A DNA stretch of 64,000 nt from Paenochrobactrum glaciei (GTDB lineage: Bacteria; Pseudomonadota; Alphaproteobacteria; Rhizobiales; Rhizobiaceae), in contig NZ_BAAADE010000001.1 of assembly GCF_039522165.1 (NCBI RefSeq), positions 434,001-498,000 of the forward strand, in the 5' to 3' direction. The notes beneath the pieces are model-generated. The model worked only from the letters and a program-made list of their open reading frames with translations, was not told the origin of the DNA and did no database searches. The translations under genes and the position numbers were made by a program. Below, one piece after another: positions 16,518 through 24,940 of the stretch (positions are counted from its first letter, which is position 1; each line of letters begins with the position of its first letter).

Positions 16518-18332
16518 ATGTATCGCGCACCCGTCACGGATATTTTGCACACATTGCTCAAAGTCACCGGCACAAAAGCCAAGGGACTTGAGCAGGTATT
16601 ACAGGAAGAGCGCTTTGGCGATCTAAGCCAAGATCTGCTCAGTGCAATTCTGGATGAGGCAGCGCGCTTTACTGAAAATCGCATTGTTCCACTGCGCCAA
16701 TCAGGCGATCAGGAAGGTGCGACTTTACAAGAAGCACACGTCACCACAGCCAAAGGCTGGAAAGAGCTTTATCAGGATTGGGCAGCAGCCGGATGGAACA
16801 GCCTGACAGGCGCAACAGATTATGACGGCCAAGGGCTGCCGGTGTCCCTCTCTGTTGCTGTCAATGAAATGTGGAATGCCGGCTCACTTGGTTTTGCCAT
16901 TGGCCCTATTCTCACCATTGGCGCTGTGGAAGCGCTGGAACAGCACGCAAGCCAAGCCATCAAAGACACCTATTTGCCCAAGCTAATTTCCGGCGAATGG
17001 ATGGGCACCATGAACCTGACAGAGCCGCAAGCAGGCTCTGATCTTGGCGCGCTGCGCTGCCGTGCGGAACGGCGCGATGACGGCACTTATCGTATTTTCG
17101 GCCAGAAGATTTTCATCACCTATGGCGAACATGATCTGACCGACAATATCATTCATCTGGTGCTTGCACGTCTGCCCGATGCACCGGAAGGCAGCAGGGG
17201 TATCTCGCTGTTTCTGGTGCCGAAATTTTTAAGCAAACAAGATGGAAGCCTCGGCCAACGCAATGATGTTTTTTGTGCTGGACTGGAGCATAAACTTGGT
17301 ATTCATGCCTCCCCTACCTGCACAATGATTTTTGGTGACAGTAAAGGGATTTTTGGTGATGGCACTGGTGAACTTAACGAAGCCGGTGCTGTCGGCTATC
17401 TGATCGGCGAAGAAAACCGTGGCCTTGCCTGCATGTTCACCATGATGAACAATGCCCGTTTGCTGGTCGGCATCCAAGGGGTTGGCGTTGCTGAAGCGGC
17501 CACCCAAAAAGCCATAGCTTACGCCAAAGAACGTATGCAGGGACGAAACAGCGGCAAGCCTTCATCCACGCAGGCAGAAGCCATTATTGTTCACCCTGAT
17601 GTGCAACGCATGCTGCTCACCATGAAAGCATTGACGCAGGCCGCCCGCTCGATTGCCTATAATTGCGCCTTTGCGCTCGACATGGCCAATATGGCCGAGC
17701 CGGACCAACAAGGTTTTTGGGCAAATCGCGCCAGCCTTCTCACCCCGCTTGCCAAAGCCTTTTCTACCGATACAGGCGTGGAGGTTGCATCGCTTGGTGT
17801 GCAGGTGCATGGCGGCATGGGCTACATAGAAGAAACAGGCGCTGCACAATTACTGCGTGATGCGCGCATCACACCGATTTATGAAGGCACGAACGGCATT
17901 CAGGCGATTGATCTTGTCACGCGCAAATTGCCACTGGAAGATGGCCAGCATATTCACGGATTTATTGCTGAACTTAGCCAAGAGGCAGACGCAGCGGCGC
18001 AAGCCCAATCGCCGGAGCTACAACAATGCGGCACAGCACTTAGCAATGCGATCAGTGATCTGAAACAAGCCACCAGCTATTGTCAGGAATGTCTGGCGAA
18101 TAAAAAAACAGATGATGCTCTGGCCGGTGCAACAGCTTATTTAAGGCTTTTGTCACTGACAGCAGGAGCGGCCTATTTGGTGCGCTCCGCTTTAAACGAC
18201 AGTCAAGAAGCCCGCATTCATCTCAGCCAGTTTTTCAATGCTTATATCTTGCCGGAAACAATGGCGCTAAAACAAAGCATCATTGGCGGTGCGCATATTT
18301 TGCAGGCCGCAAAAACAATCTTGAACGCTTAA
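16518..18332 (+). CDS. acyl-CoA dehydrogenase, DmdC-like long form
   Basis: FAD-dependent acyl-CoA dehydrogenase of about 600 residues with a C-terminal extension, the layout of FadE/DmdC-type enzymes. DmdC acts on 3-methylmercaptopropionyl-CoA, but many relatives serve other acyl-CoAs, so the substrate is open. The N-terminus MYRAPVTDI is typical of the clade. FAD and substrate segments include WMGTMNLTEPQAGSDLGALR and FITYGEHDL, and the conserved C-terminal Glu region is YEGTNGIQAIDLVTRKL. ATG at 16518 follows GGAGG; an ATG at 16506 would put the ribosome site inside the gene. The stop shares TTAA (18329-18332) with the convergent DUF6101 gene. Confidence 0.88.
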   Translation: MYRAPVTDILHTLLKVTGTKAKGLEQVLQEERFGDLSQDLLSAILDEAARFTENRIVPLRQSGDQEGATLQEAHVTTAKGWKELYQDWAAAGWNSLTGATDYDGQGLPVSLSVAVNEMWNAGSLGFAIGPILTIGAVEALEQHASQAIKDTYLPKLISGEWMGTMNLTEPQAGSDLGALRCRAERRDDGTYRIFGQKIFITYGEHDLTDNIIHLVLARLPDAPEGSRGISLFLVPKFLSKQDGSLGQRNDVFCAGLEHKLGIHASPTCTMIFGDSKGIFGDGTGELNEAGAVGYLIGEENRGLACMFTMMNNARLLVGIQGVGVAEAATQKAIAYAKERMQGRNSGKPSSTQAEAIIVHPDVQRMLLTMKALTQAARSIAYNCAFALDMANMAEPDQQGFWANRASLLTPLAKAFSTDTGVEVASLGVQVHGGMGYIEETGAAQLLRDARITPIYEGTNGIQAIDLVTRKLPLEDGQHIHGFIAELSQEADAAAQAQSPELQQCGTALSNAISDLKQATSYCQECLANKKTDDALAGATAYLRLLSLTAGAAYLVRSALNDSQEARIHLSQFFNAYILPETMALKQSIIGGAHILQAAKTILNA

Positions 18333-18880
18333 CGTGGCGTAATAACAGCTTTGCCACCGACCACCAGTCGCATGCCTAAACCGGATGTTTTGTGACGGGC
18401 AATAAAACGAGGGCGGCGGATATTCTTCTGTGTCCCCTGCTCGCTCGCAGTCAAGCTCGTGCTTTCATCCAAGCAACGTGCAACGCCGTCTTCTTCAACC
18501 AGCATCATCGGCAGGTCAAAAGCGCTTGCCCATGCACGCCAATCGTCGGCCACATCGGCCAAATCATGCGCTACCAGCAACGGCACCGACAATTGCGGAT
18601 CAGCATGCATCAGCTCAAGCGTTACGGTGATATGGCCATCCGCATCTTCCGCCGCACGCGCCGTCACGCCAATAAATGCAGAAGCAGGCAGCGAAACAGA
18701 CATTGGCATACCGCTTGAGGGCATAACGCGGCGAATAACAGCACCACGTTCGTTAAGTGTAAAAGTCACCAGCTCTTCGCGCTCGTGATTAGCATAGCTG
18801 ACCACTTGCGGAAAACGAAACGGGTTGAGCCTCAGCTCTCTGTTTGCCCATACCGGCTGTTGTTGTTCCTGTTTACGCAT
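18329..18880 (-). CDS. DUF6101 family protein
   Basis: Conserved protein of Hyphomicrobiales with no known function, 183 residues, no signal peptide or membrane segment. Visible blocks are LRLNPFRFPQVVSYA at residues about 16-30, a Ser/Pro-rich centre (MPSSGMPMSVSLPASAF), WRAWASAFDLPMMLVEEDG (about 116-134) and a basic C-terminal stretch RRPRFIARHKTSGLGMRL. The start ATG at 18880 has AGGG about 8 bases before. The stop is shared in TTAA with the convergent acyl-CoA dehydrogenase gene. I recognise the family only by overall pattern. Confidence 0.7.
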   Translation of the reverse strand: MRKQEQQQPVWANRELRLNPFRFPQVVSYANHEREELVTFTLNERGAVIRRVMPSSGMPMSVSLPASAFIGVTARAAEDADGHITVTLELMHADPQLSVPLLVAHDLADVADDWRAWASAFDLPMMLVEEDGVARCLDESTSLTASEQGTQKNIRRPRFIARHKTSGLGMRLVVGGKAVITPR

Positions 18881-19075
18881 CTTACGCCCTGTATCTCCTG
18901 AGAGCCGTTTTAAGGCTTCTCTTTTCGAGCCTTTGCGGCTTCGTTGGAGGTAACAATAGGCGATGGTTATTACCGACGACTTTAAGAAGTTAGGTTAAGA
19001 AATCCTGACCATTATTATTGGTTACCAGAACAAAAACGCCTGTAACACTTCGGAAACCTTATAAAGACAACAACG

Positions 19076-19105
19076 TGCAACTGTATCAATCTTGCTACAG
19101 TTGCA
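19076..19105. repeat. perfect 10-bp inverted repeat
   Basis: TGCAACTGTA (19076-19085) and TACAGTTGCA (19096-19105) around 10 bases, in the 259-base gap between DUF6101 and the GlcD-type gene. No T-run on either side. It lies 35 bases after the stop of the leftward 19140-20561 gene, so it may protect that 3' end or be an operator. Confidence 0.5.
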
Positions 19106-19139
19106 ATTCAAGCATTCAAATAGCCATTAAGGTATTGTT

Positions 19140-20561
19140 TTATAATATTTTTCCGGGATTCATAATGCCGGACGGATCAAGTTCCCGTTTAATACGGCGC
19201 ATCAAGTCCAAAGCAATAGGTGATTTATAGTGCAAAAGTTCTGCACGTTTCAGTTGGCCAATGCCGTGTTCGGCTGAAATTGAGCCATGATACTTATCCA
19301 CAATGGCATGAACTTCATGATTAACCGCCGCCCAAAGGTTCAAAAATGCCTGTTTTTCGGCACCAATTGGCTGCGAAATGTTAAAATGTAAATTACCATC
19401 GCCAATATGACCAAAGCAAACAATACGGGCATTGGGCACCATTTCCATCACAGTCCGGCTTGCTTCCTCAATGAAAGCCGGAATGGATGCGACAGGTACA
19501 GAAATATCATGTTTGATTGAACCGCCTTCAGGCTTTTGCGCCCAAGACATTTCCTCACGCATTTTCCAGAATGATTGCGCCTGTGCGATTGTGGCAGCCA
19601 ATGCTGCATCCTGCACAATATCGGCCTCAAAGCTCACGGACAGAATATCTTCCATCAAGCTTTGCGCGTCTTCTTCCGAGCGATTTGAAGAAATATCAAT
19701 CAGCACATACCAGTCATGCGGCGCTTGCAGCGGATCGCGTGCGCCTTCCACGTGCTTGACAGTAAACTCCACGCCGATGCGTGGCATCAGTTCAAAACCG
19801 GTTAAAGCAGGGCCTGCCTTTTCGGTGGCAATTTTAAACAATTGCAGTGCAGCAGCGGGCGATTTTAGCCCCGCATAGGCAACAGCTTTGCCTTTAGGCT
19901 TGGGAAAAAGCTTCAATACAGCCGCAGTGATAACGCCTAAAGTGCCTTCCGCACCGATGAATAAGTCTTTGAGATTATAGCCGCTATTGTCTTTTTTGAC
20001 GTAGCGCAGATCATTTAAAATCTCGCCTGTTGGCAACACCACTTCCAACCCCAGACAAAGCTCACGCATATTGCCATAGCTCAGAACCGCTGTGCCGCCC
20101 GCATTGGAACTTAAATTGCCACCTATCTGGCAAGAGCCTTCCGAGCCAAGCGACAAGGGAAACAAGCGATCTTCTTTATCTGCCGCTTCTTGCACATTTT
20201 GCAAAATCACACCGGCTTCAACTGTGATCAGATTGCCGACCGGATCAAGGGCGCGGATTTTATTCATACGACCAAGCGATAAAACCACCGCTTTCCCGCT
20301 TTCGTCCGGCTGCTGCGCACCAACCAGCCCCGTATTGCCACCTTGTGGCACAATTACCGTTCCGGTCTCACTGGCAAGCTTTAAAATAGCGGCAACCTGC
20401 TCAGTGCCGGAAGGGCGCAGAACGAGCATTGAACGCCCATGATAAAGATCGCGCTGTTCTGTCAGATAAGGAGCGATATCGGCCTGATCGGTCAAAGCAT
20501 ATGCATCACCGACAATTGCTTTAAATTGCCCGATTAATTCAGACGATAGAGCCACAGCCAT
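19140..20561 (-). CDS. FAD-binding oxidoreductase, GlcD / D-2-hydroxyacid dehydrogenase type
   Basis: Flavoprotein of the VAO/GlcD family that oxidises a D-2-hydroxy acid such as D-lactate, glycolate or D-2-hydroxyglutarate; the exact acid is not determined. The 473 residues have the FAD_binding_4 domain (PQGGNTGLVGAQ near residue 72, GSCQIGGNLSSNAGG near 143) and the FAD-oxidase C-terminal domain with GHIGDGNLHFNIS and SISAEHGIGQLKR. No GlcE or iron-sulphur GlcF partner lies nearby, which favours a stand-alone D-2-hydroxyglutarate or D-lactate dehydrogenase. AAAGG precedes the ATG. The Sua5 gene ends 20 bases upstream and is probably in the same transcript. Confidence 0.88.
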   Translation of the reverse strand: MAVALSSELIGQFKAIVGDAYALTDQADIAPYLTEQRDLYHGRSMLVLRPSGTEQVAAILKLASETGTVIVPQGGNTGLVGAQQPDESGKAVVLSLGRMNKIRALDPVGNLITVEAGVILQNVQEAADKEDRLFPLSLGSEGSCQIGGNLSSNAGGTAVLSYGNMRELCLGLEVVLPTGEILNDLRYVKKDNSGYNLKDLFIGAEGTLGVITAAVLKLFPKPKGKAVAYAGLKSPAAALQLFKIATEKAGPALTGFELMPRIGVEFTVKHVEGARDPLQAPHDWYVLIDISSNRSEEDAQSLMEDILSVSFEADIVQDAALAATIAQAQSFWKMREEMSWAQKPEGGSIKHDISVPVASIPAFIEEASRTVMEMVPNARIVCFGHIGDGNLHFNISQPIGAEKQAFLNLWAAVNHEVHAIVDKYHGSISAEHGIGQLKRAELLHYKSPIALDLMRRIKRELDPSGIMNPGKIL

Positions 20562-20581
20562 CTTATCTACCTTTTAATTTA

Positions 20582-21553
20582 TCAATCTCTGGGAGCCGCA
20601 GCGCGCGCCAAACGATCAGTGATAGCCTCGCCCAACCCGCTCACCGGAATAGGTTCCACCGCGATCGTTGCAGCGCCATATGTATCGAGCTTTTTCATAT
20701 AATCAAAAAGATTGGTCGCCGCTTCGCGCAAATTTCCGCTCTCACTCAGATTGAGCGTGGCAACCGCATTTTCATGGCCCGGCACACGGGTTTGGCCAAA
20801 AGCAAGCAATGCTTCACCGGCATGAACTTCATCCACATTCAGACGCATTTGCGCATTCGGTGCATAATGAGATTTCAACATTCCCGGCGCCTGAATGGCA
20901 GCACGCTGATCAAGGCGCAGCAATGGTTTACCGGTAAATGCTTCAATCTCTTCTGCCGCCAATCCACCCGGGCGCAGCAGATAAAGGGCATCACCTTCCA
21001 CCTTCACGATTGTTGATTCCAAGCCCACTTCGCAAGCGCCAGCATCTAAAATCAAATCCACGCGCTCGCCCAGATCTTCAGCCACCGCCTCAGCACTGGT
21101 CGGGCTGATACGACCGGAACGATTGGCACTTGGCGCAGAGATAGGGCGATCAAATTGCCTGATAATATCGCGTACTGCCCCTTGCGGCATACGAACAGCC
21201 AATGTTTCAAGTCCGGCAGTGGCTAGTGGATGAATATTTTGCCCTTCACTTGCCGGTAAAAGCGGCAGCACCAGTGTTAACGGCCCCGGCCAGAAATGAT
21301 GGCTAAGCGCTTCCGACACAGCATCAAACTGCACATAGCGTTTGGCCATGTCCAAATCACTGACATGCGCAATCAGCGGATTAAAGTGCGGACGACCTTT
21401 GGCAGCAAAAATACTGGCAACCGCTTCGCCATTGGTCGCATCTGCGGCCAAGCCATAAACGGTTTCGGTCGGGATAGCGACCAAGCCACCATCCGCCAGC
21501 ACATCTACAGCAGCCTGAACACCGCTCTGATCCAGTTTTATCATTCGGGACAC
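20582..21553 (-). CDS. L-threonylcarbamoyladenylate synthase (Sua5 type)
   Basis: Makes threonylcarbamoyl-AMP from threonine, bicarbonate and ATP for the universal t6A37 tRNA modification. The 323-residue length shows the two-domain Sua5 form: a YrdC/TsaC domain (PTETVYGLAADATN about residues 28-41, KGRPHFNPL, SAPSANRSGRISPT about 140-153) and a C-terminal Sua5 domain (about 215-315). The start is GTG at 21553, eight bases after AGGAG; the ATG three codons in would be too far from it. It reads into the GlcD-type gene 20 bases downstream. Confidence 0.92.
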   Translation of the reverse strand: MSRMIKLDQSGVQAAVDVLADGGLVAIPTETVYGLAADATNGEAVASIFAAKGRPHFNPLIAHVSDLDMAKRYVQFDAVSEALSHHFWPGPLTLVLPLLPASEGQNIHPLATAGLETLAVRMPQGAVRDIIRQFDRPISAPSANRSGRISPTSAEAVAEDLGERVDLILDAGACEVGLESTIVKVEGDALYLLRPGGLAAEEIEAFTGKPLLRLDQRAAIQAPGMLKSHYAPNAQMRLNVDEVHAGEALLAFGQTRVPGHENAVATLNLSESGNLREAATNLFDYMKKLDTYGAATIAVEPIPVSGLGEAITDRLARAAAPRD

Positions 21554-21628
21554 GTTATAATCTCCTGTCAGCTCTGTTTAACCAAAGCTGTCGAGCAAGC
21601 CCAGAAAATTATGCTTAAGAAGACCAAC

Positions 21629-21660
21629 AAAAAAACGCGCCCCGTGAGAGGCGCGTTTTT
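21629..21660 (-). terminator. rho-independent terminator after glyS
   Basis: AAAAACGCGCC (21631-21641) pairs with GGCGCGTTTTT (21650-21660). On the leftward strand the stem is followed by seven T's, ending the glyQS unit. Confidence 0.88.
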
Positions 21661-21680
21661 GATAGTTTTATATGGTCTTA

Positions 21681-23852
21681 TCAGCCAGCGATTTTAGAGA
21701 AATCCGCCACCTGAGAGGTCACATCACGAATAGCCTTCAAGAGAGCCAGACGATTAGCACGCACTTTTTCATTGTCGTCATTCACAAGAACGCCTTCAAA
21801 GAAAGCATCAACCGGCGCGCGCAACAGTGCCATAGCTGTCATTGCGGCAGCAAAGTCTTCCTTCTTGATTGCAGCGTCAGCTTCTGCAGAAGCCGCCTGC
21901 ACAGCCTGATGCAATGCTTTTTCTTCGTCTTGTGTGAATAAAGAAGCATCAATGGCGACATCAGTGACAGCGCCTTTTTTCTCTTCTGCGGCCAGAATAT
22001 TGGCAGCACGTTTTGTACCGGCCAGCAAATTCTTGCCGTCTTCCGTATTGATGAAGACAATCAGTGCTTCAAGACGACGGGCAACAAGAAGCAGATTGTC
22101 GGCATCCGCAGACAGAACCGCATCAATCGCATCATGACGCGCACCTTCATCCTTCAAATAAACTTTGAAGCGTTCATGGAAGAAGGAAAGGAGATCGCCG
22201 CTCACATCACGCGAAGCCAAACCATCCACAGATGCAAGGCCGCTTTCAGCATTTTGAATCAAGGATTTCAGCGCTACACGCACATCATTGTCGAGGATCA
22301 GACGGATAACGCCCAAAGCTGCACGGCGTAGAGCGTAAGGATCTTTCGAACCTGTCGGCTTTTCATCAATCGCCCAAAAACCGGTCAGCGTATCGATCTT
22401 ATCGGCCAAGGCAACCGCAACAGAAACCGGATCACGCGGCACGCGGTCAGATGGACCTTGCGGCTTATAATGATCTTCCAATGCTTGCGCAACACTTGGG
22501 TTTTCGCCCTGAAGAAGCGCATATTTATGCCCCATCGCGCCCTGTAATTCAGGGAATTCGCCGACAACTTCGGTCTGCAAATCTGCTTTTGCCAGTACGG
22601 CAGCACGTTTTGTCAGCGCCACCTCGGCGCCAATCAGCGGCGCAATTTCTGCGGCCAGTTTTTCGATACGTGCAACGCGTGCGCCCTGCGTGCCAAGCTT
22701 GGCATGGAAGGTGACATTCAAGCTATCCAGACGCGCCATGCGCTGATCAAGCGGCTTGGCCAGATCAAGTTCAAATTTGGCAGCAGATGCTTGCAACTTG
22801 TCCATATCAGGCATGTTCGCCTGATCGGTATGCCAGAAATACAAAGCATCAGACAGGCGTGCACGCACAACCTTGCCGTTACCATATGCAATTTCCTTGC
22901 CGCCATCACGGGCAACAATATTGGACACCAGAATGAACTTGTTGGAAAGTGCAGTTTCTTCACCCTGCTTGCGGGTGACAAAGCACTTCTGGTTGACGCG
23001 GATAGTGAGCTGGATCACTTCCGGCGGGATAGCGAGGAACTCTTCCTCAAACTCGCCCATCAGCACAACCGGCCATTCCACCAAGCCGGAAACCTCTTCC
23101 AGCAAACCTGCATCTTCAACCAGATCAAGTCCGGAAGCGAAAGCCAGATTGCGGGCATCGGTGGCGATGATTTCTTTGCGGCGTTCAGCATCCAGCACCA
23201 CAAAAGCCTTTTCCAGCTTTTCGACATAATCGTCAAAGCGGCGCACTTTGATCGGCTGACCATCACTCAGGAAACGATGTCCGAAAGTGACATTGCCGGA
23301 ATGGATGCCATCGACTTCAAACTCGATTACTTTGGTTTCTTCGGTTTCAGGGCCGAAGGTGCAAAGAATGGATTGCAGCGGGCGCACCCAGCGCAACGCA
23401 CCGGACTTGGCAGAAGCCTTGCCCCAGCGCATGGATTTCGGCCACGGGAAATTGCGGATGGTTGCAGGTACTAATTCCGCAACAATCTCTTCCGCCGTAC
23501 GGCCGGTTTTCACCAAATGCGCCACATAGAAATCACCCTTTTTCGGGTCACTATGCACATGCGCTTCACTGACATCGTTTAAACCGGCTTTGCGCAAAAA
23601 GCCTTGAACAGCTTGTTCCGGTGCTGATGTGGACGGGCCTTTGATTTCCTCACGGATATCTTTGGAACGCACTGTCAGGCCGCGAATATCAAGTGCCAGA
23701 CGACGTGGTGTCCAATAGCTAGTTGCCGCCTCATAGGTCAGCCCTGCTTCCACCAAGCCATCAGTGATAAGCTTCTTGAAATCGCCTGCTGCTTTACGCT
23801 GCATGCGCGCTGGGATTTCCTCGGAGAAGAGTTCTAACAGTAAATCAGGCAT
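21681..23852 (-). CDS. glyS: glycyl-tRNA synthetase beta subunit
   Basis: Beta subunit of the bacterial alpha2beta2 glycyl-tRNA synthetase, carrying tRNA-recognition domains. At 723 residues it is of usual size. It begins MPDLLLELFSEEIPARMQ, the classic N-terminus, and contains FPWPKSMRWG, the HD-like region ending RVPRDPVSVAVALADKIDTL and a C-terminal anticodon-binding DALR-like region with FFEGVLVNDDNEKVRANRLALL. It starts inside the glyQ stop (TGATG), so the two subunits are coupled at translation. A strong terminator follows the stop. Confidence 0.97.
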   Translation of the reverse strand: MPDLLLELFSEEIPARMQRKAAGDFKKLITDGLVEAGLTYEAATSYWTPRRLALDIRGLTVRSKDIREEIKGPSTSAPEQAVQGFLRKAGLNDVSEAHVHSDPKKGDFYVAHLVKTGRTAEEIVAELVPATIRNFPWPKSMRWGKASAKSGALRWVRPLQSILCTFGPETEETKVIEFEVDGIHSGNVTFGHRFLSDGQPIKVRRFDDYVEKLEKAFVVLDAERRKEIIATDARNLAFASGLDLVEDAGLLEEVSGLVEWPVVLMGEFEEEFLAIPPEVIQLTIRVNQKCFVTRKQGEETALSNKFILVSNIVARDGGKEIAYGNGKVVRARLSDALYFWHTDQANMPDMDKLQASAAKFELDLAKPLDQRMARLDSLNVTFHAKLGTQGARVARIEKLAAEIAPLIGAEVALTKRAAVLAKADLQTEVVGEFPELQGAMGHKYALLQGENPSVAQALEDHYKPQGPSDRVPRDPVSVAVALADKIDTLTGFWAIDEKPTGSKDPYALRRAALGVIRLILDNDVRVALKSLIQNAESGLASVDGLASRDVSGDLLSFFHERFKVYLKDEGARHDAIDAVLSADADNLLLVARRLEALIVFINTEDGKNLLAGTKRAANILAAEEKKGAVTDVAIDASLFTQDEEKALHQAVQAASAEADAAIKKEDFAAAMTAMALLRAPVDAFFEGVLVNDDNEKVRANRLALLKAIRDVTSQVADFSKIAG

Positions 23853-24823
23853 CAGCGTGTCTCATTTTTATAGTTTACGCCACCGGCTTCGGTCTGCAGG
23901 AAGGCTTCACCACATTGGCGCGCCAGATTGCGAACACGTAAGATATAGCTCTGACGCTCAGTCACCGAGATAACACCACGGGCATCCATCAGGTTGAAAA
24001 TATGCGAAGCTTTAATCGCATAGTCATAGGCCGGGAACACGCATTTATGTAAAGTCCGGCTCGTGCCTTCAGCACTCCCCGCCTCTTGCGCACCAGCGGC
24101 AAGCACAGCCTTACATTCTGCTTCCGCATCAATGAAATGCTGATGCAGCATTTCTGTATTGGCGATCTCGAAATTGTAACGCGAATATTCCTGCTCGGTC
24201 TGCAAGAACACATCACCATAAGTGACCTTGTCCTCACCTTCCAGACCATTGAAGTTCAGGTCATAAACATTATCGACGCCCTGCACATACATAGCCAGAC
24301 GTTCCAGACCATAGGTCAGCTCACCCGCGACCGGCGAACATTCAATGCCGCAAACCTGCTGGAAATAAGTGAACTGTGAAATTTCCATGCCGTCACACCA
24401 GCATTCCCAACCCAGTCCCCAGGAACCGGTGGTCGGGTTTTCCCAGTCATCTTCCACAAAGCGGATATCGTGCAATTCGGTATCAATACCAATCGCCTTC
24501 AGCGAGCCTAAATAAAGCTCCTGCAAATTTGGCGGGCTTGGCTTCAAAAGCACCTGATACTGGTAATAATGCTGCATGCGGTTCGGGTTTTCACCGTAGC
24601 GACCGTCTTTCGGGCGACGTGAAGGCTGCACATAGGCAACATTCCAAGGTTTCGGCCCCAGCGCGCGCAATGTGGTGGACGGATGCAGCGTCCCTGCGCC
24701 GACCTCCATGTCATATGGCTGCAAAATTGTGCAACCATGGTTCGCCCAGTAATTCTGGAGCGCCATGATAAAGCCCTGAAAAGAGCGGGTCGGATGCATG
24801 TGGTCAGGCAGCGTGGTAGTCAC
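23852..24823 (-). CDS. glyQ: glycyl-tRNA synthetase alpha subunit
   Basis: Catalytic alpha subunit that, with GlyS, activates glycine and charges tRNA-Gly. The 323 residues include ILQPYDMEVGAGTLHPSTTL, YVQPSRRPKDGRYGENPNR, GWECWCDGMEISQFTYFQQ and ELTYGLERLAMYVQGVDNVY, all strongly conserved. I chose GTG at 24823 because GAGG lies 7-8 bases before it and MTTTLPDHMHPTRSF resembles relatives. ATG at 24799 (MHPTRSF) is the common alternative, and the frame is open to 24880. Overlaps glyS by one base. Confidence 0.95.
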   Translation of the reverse strand: MTTTLPDHMHPTRSFQGFIMALQNYWANHGCTILQPYDMEVGAGTLHPSTTLRALGPKPWNVAYVQPSRRPKDGRYGENPNRMQHYYQYQVLLKPSPPNLQELYLGSLKAIGIDTELHDIRFVEDDWENPTTGSWGLGWECWCDGMEISQFTYFQQVCGIECSPVAGELTYGLERLAMYVQGVDNVYDLNFNGLEGEDKVTYGDVFLQTEQEYSRYNFEIANTEMLHQHFIDAEAECKAVLAAGAQEAGSAEGTSRTLHKCVFPAYDYAIKASHIFNLMDARGVISVTERQSYILRVRNLARQCGEAFLQTEAGGVNYKNETR

Positions 24824-24940
24824 GTACGGGCCTCGTCTGTGTTTCAAGAGAATAGCTCGGTCTAAATTGTCCGCCTGCATGGGTCAAGCTTTAGCTGAAC
24901 CGAGCCTGTAAATGATATTGATCAGGATATGAAAACCGCC

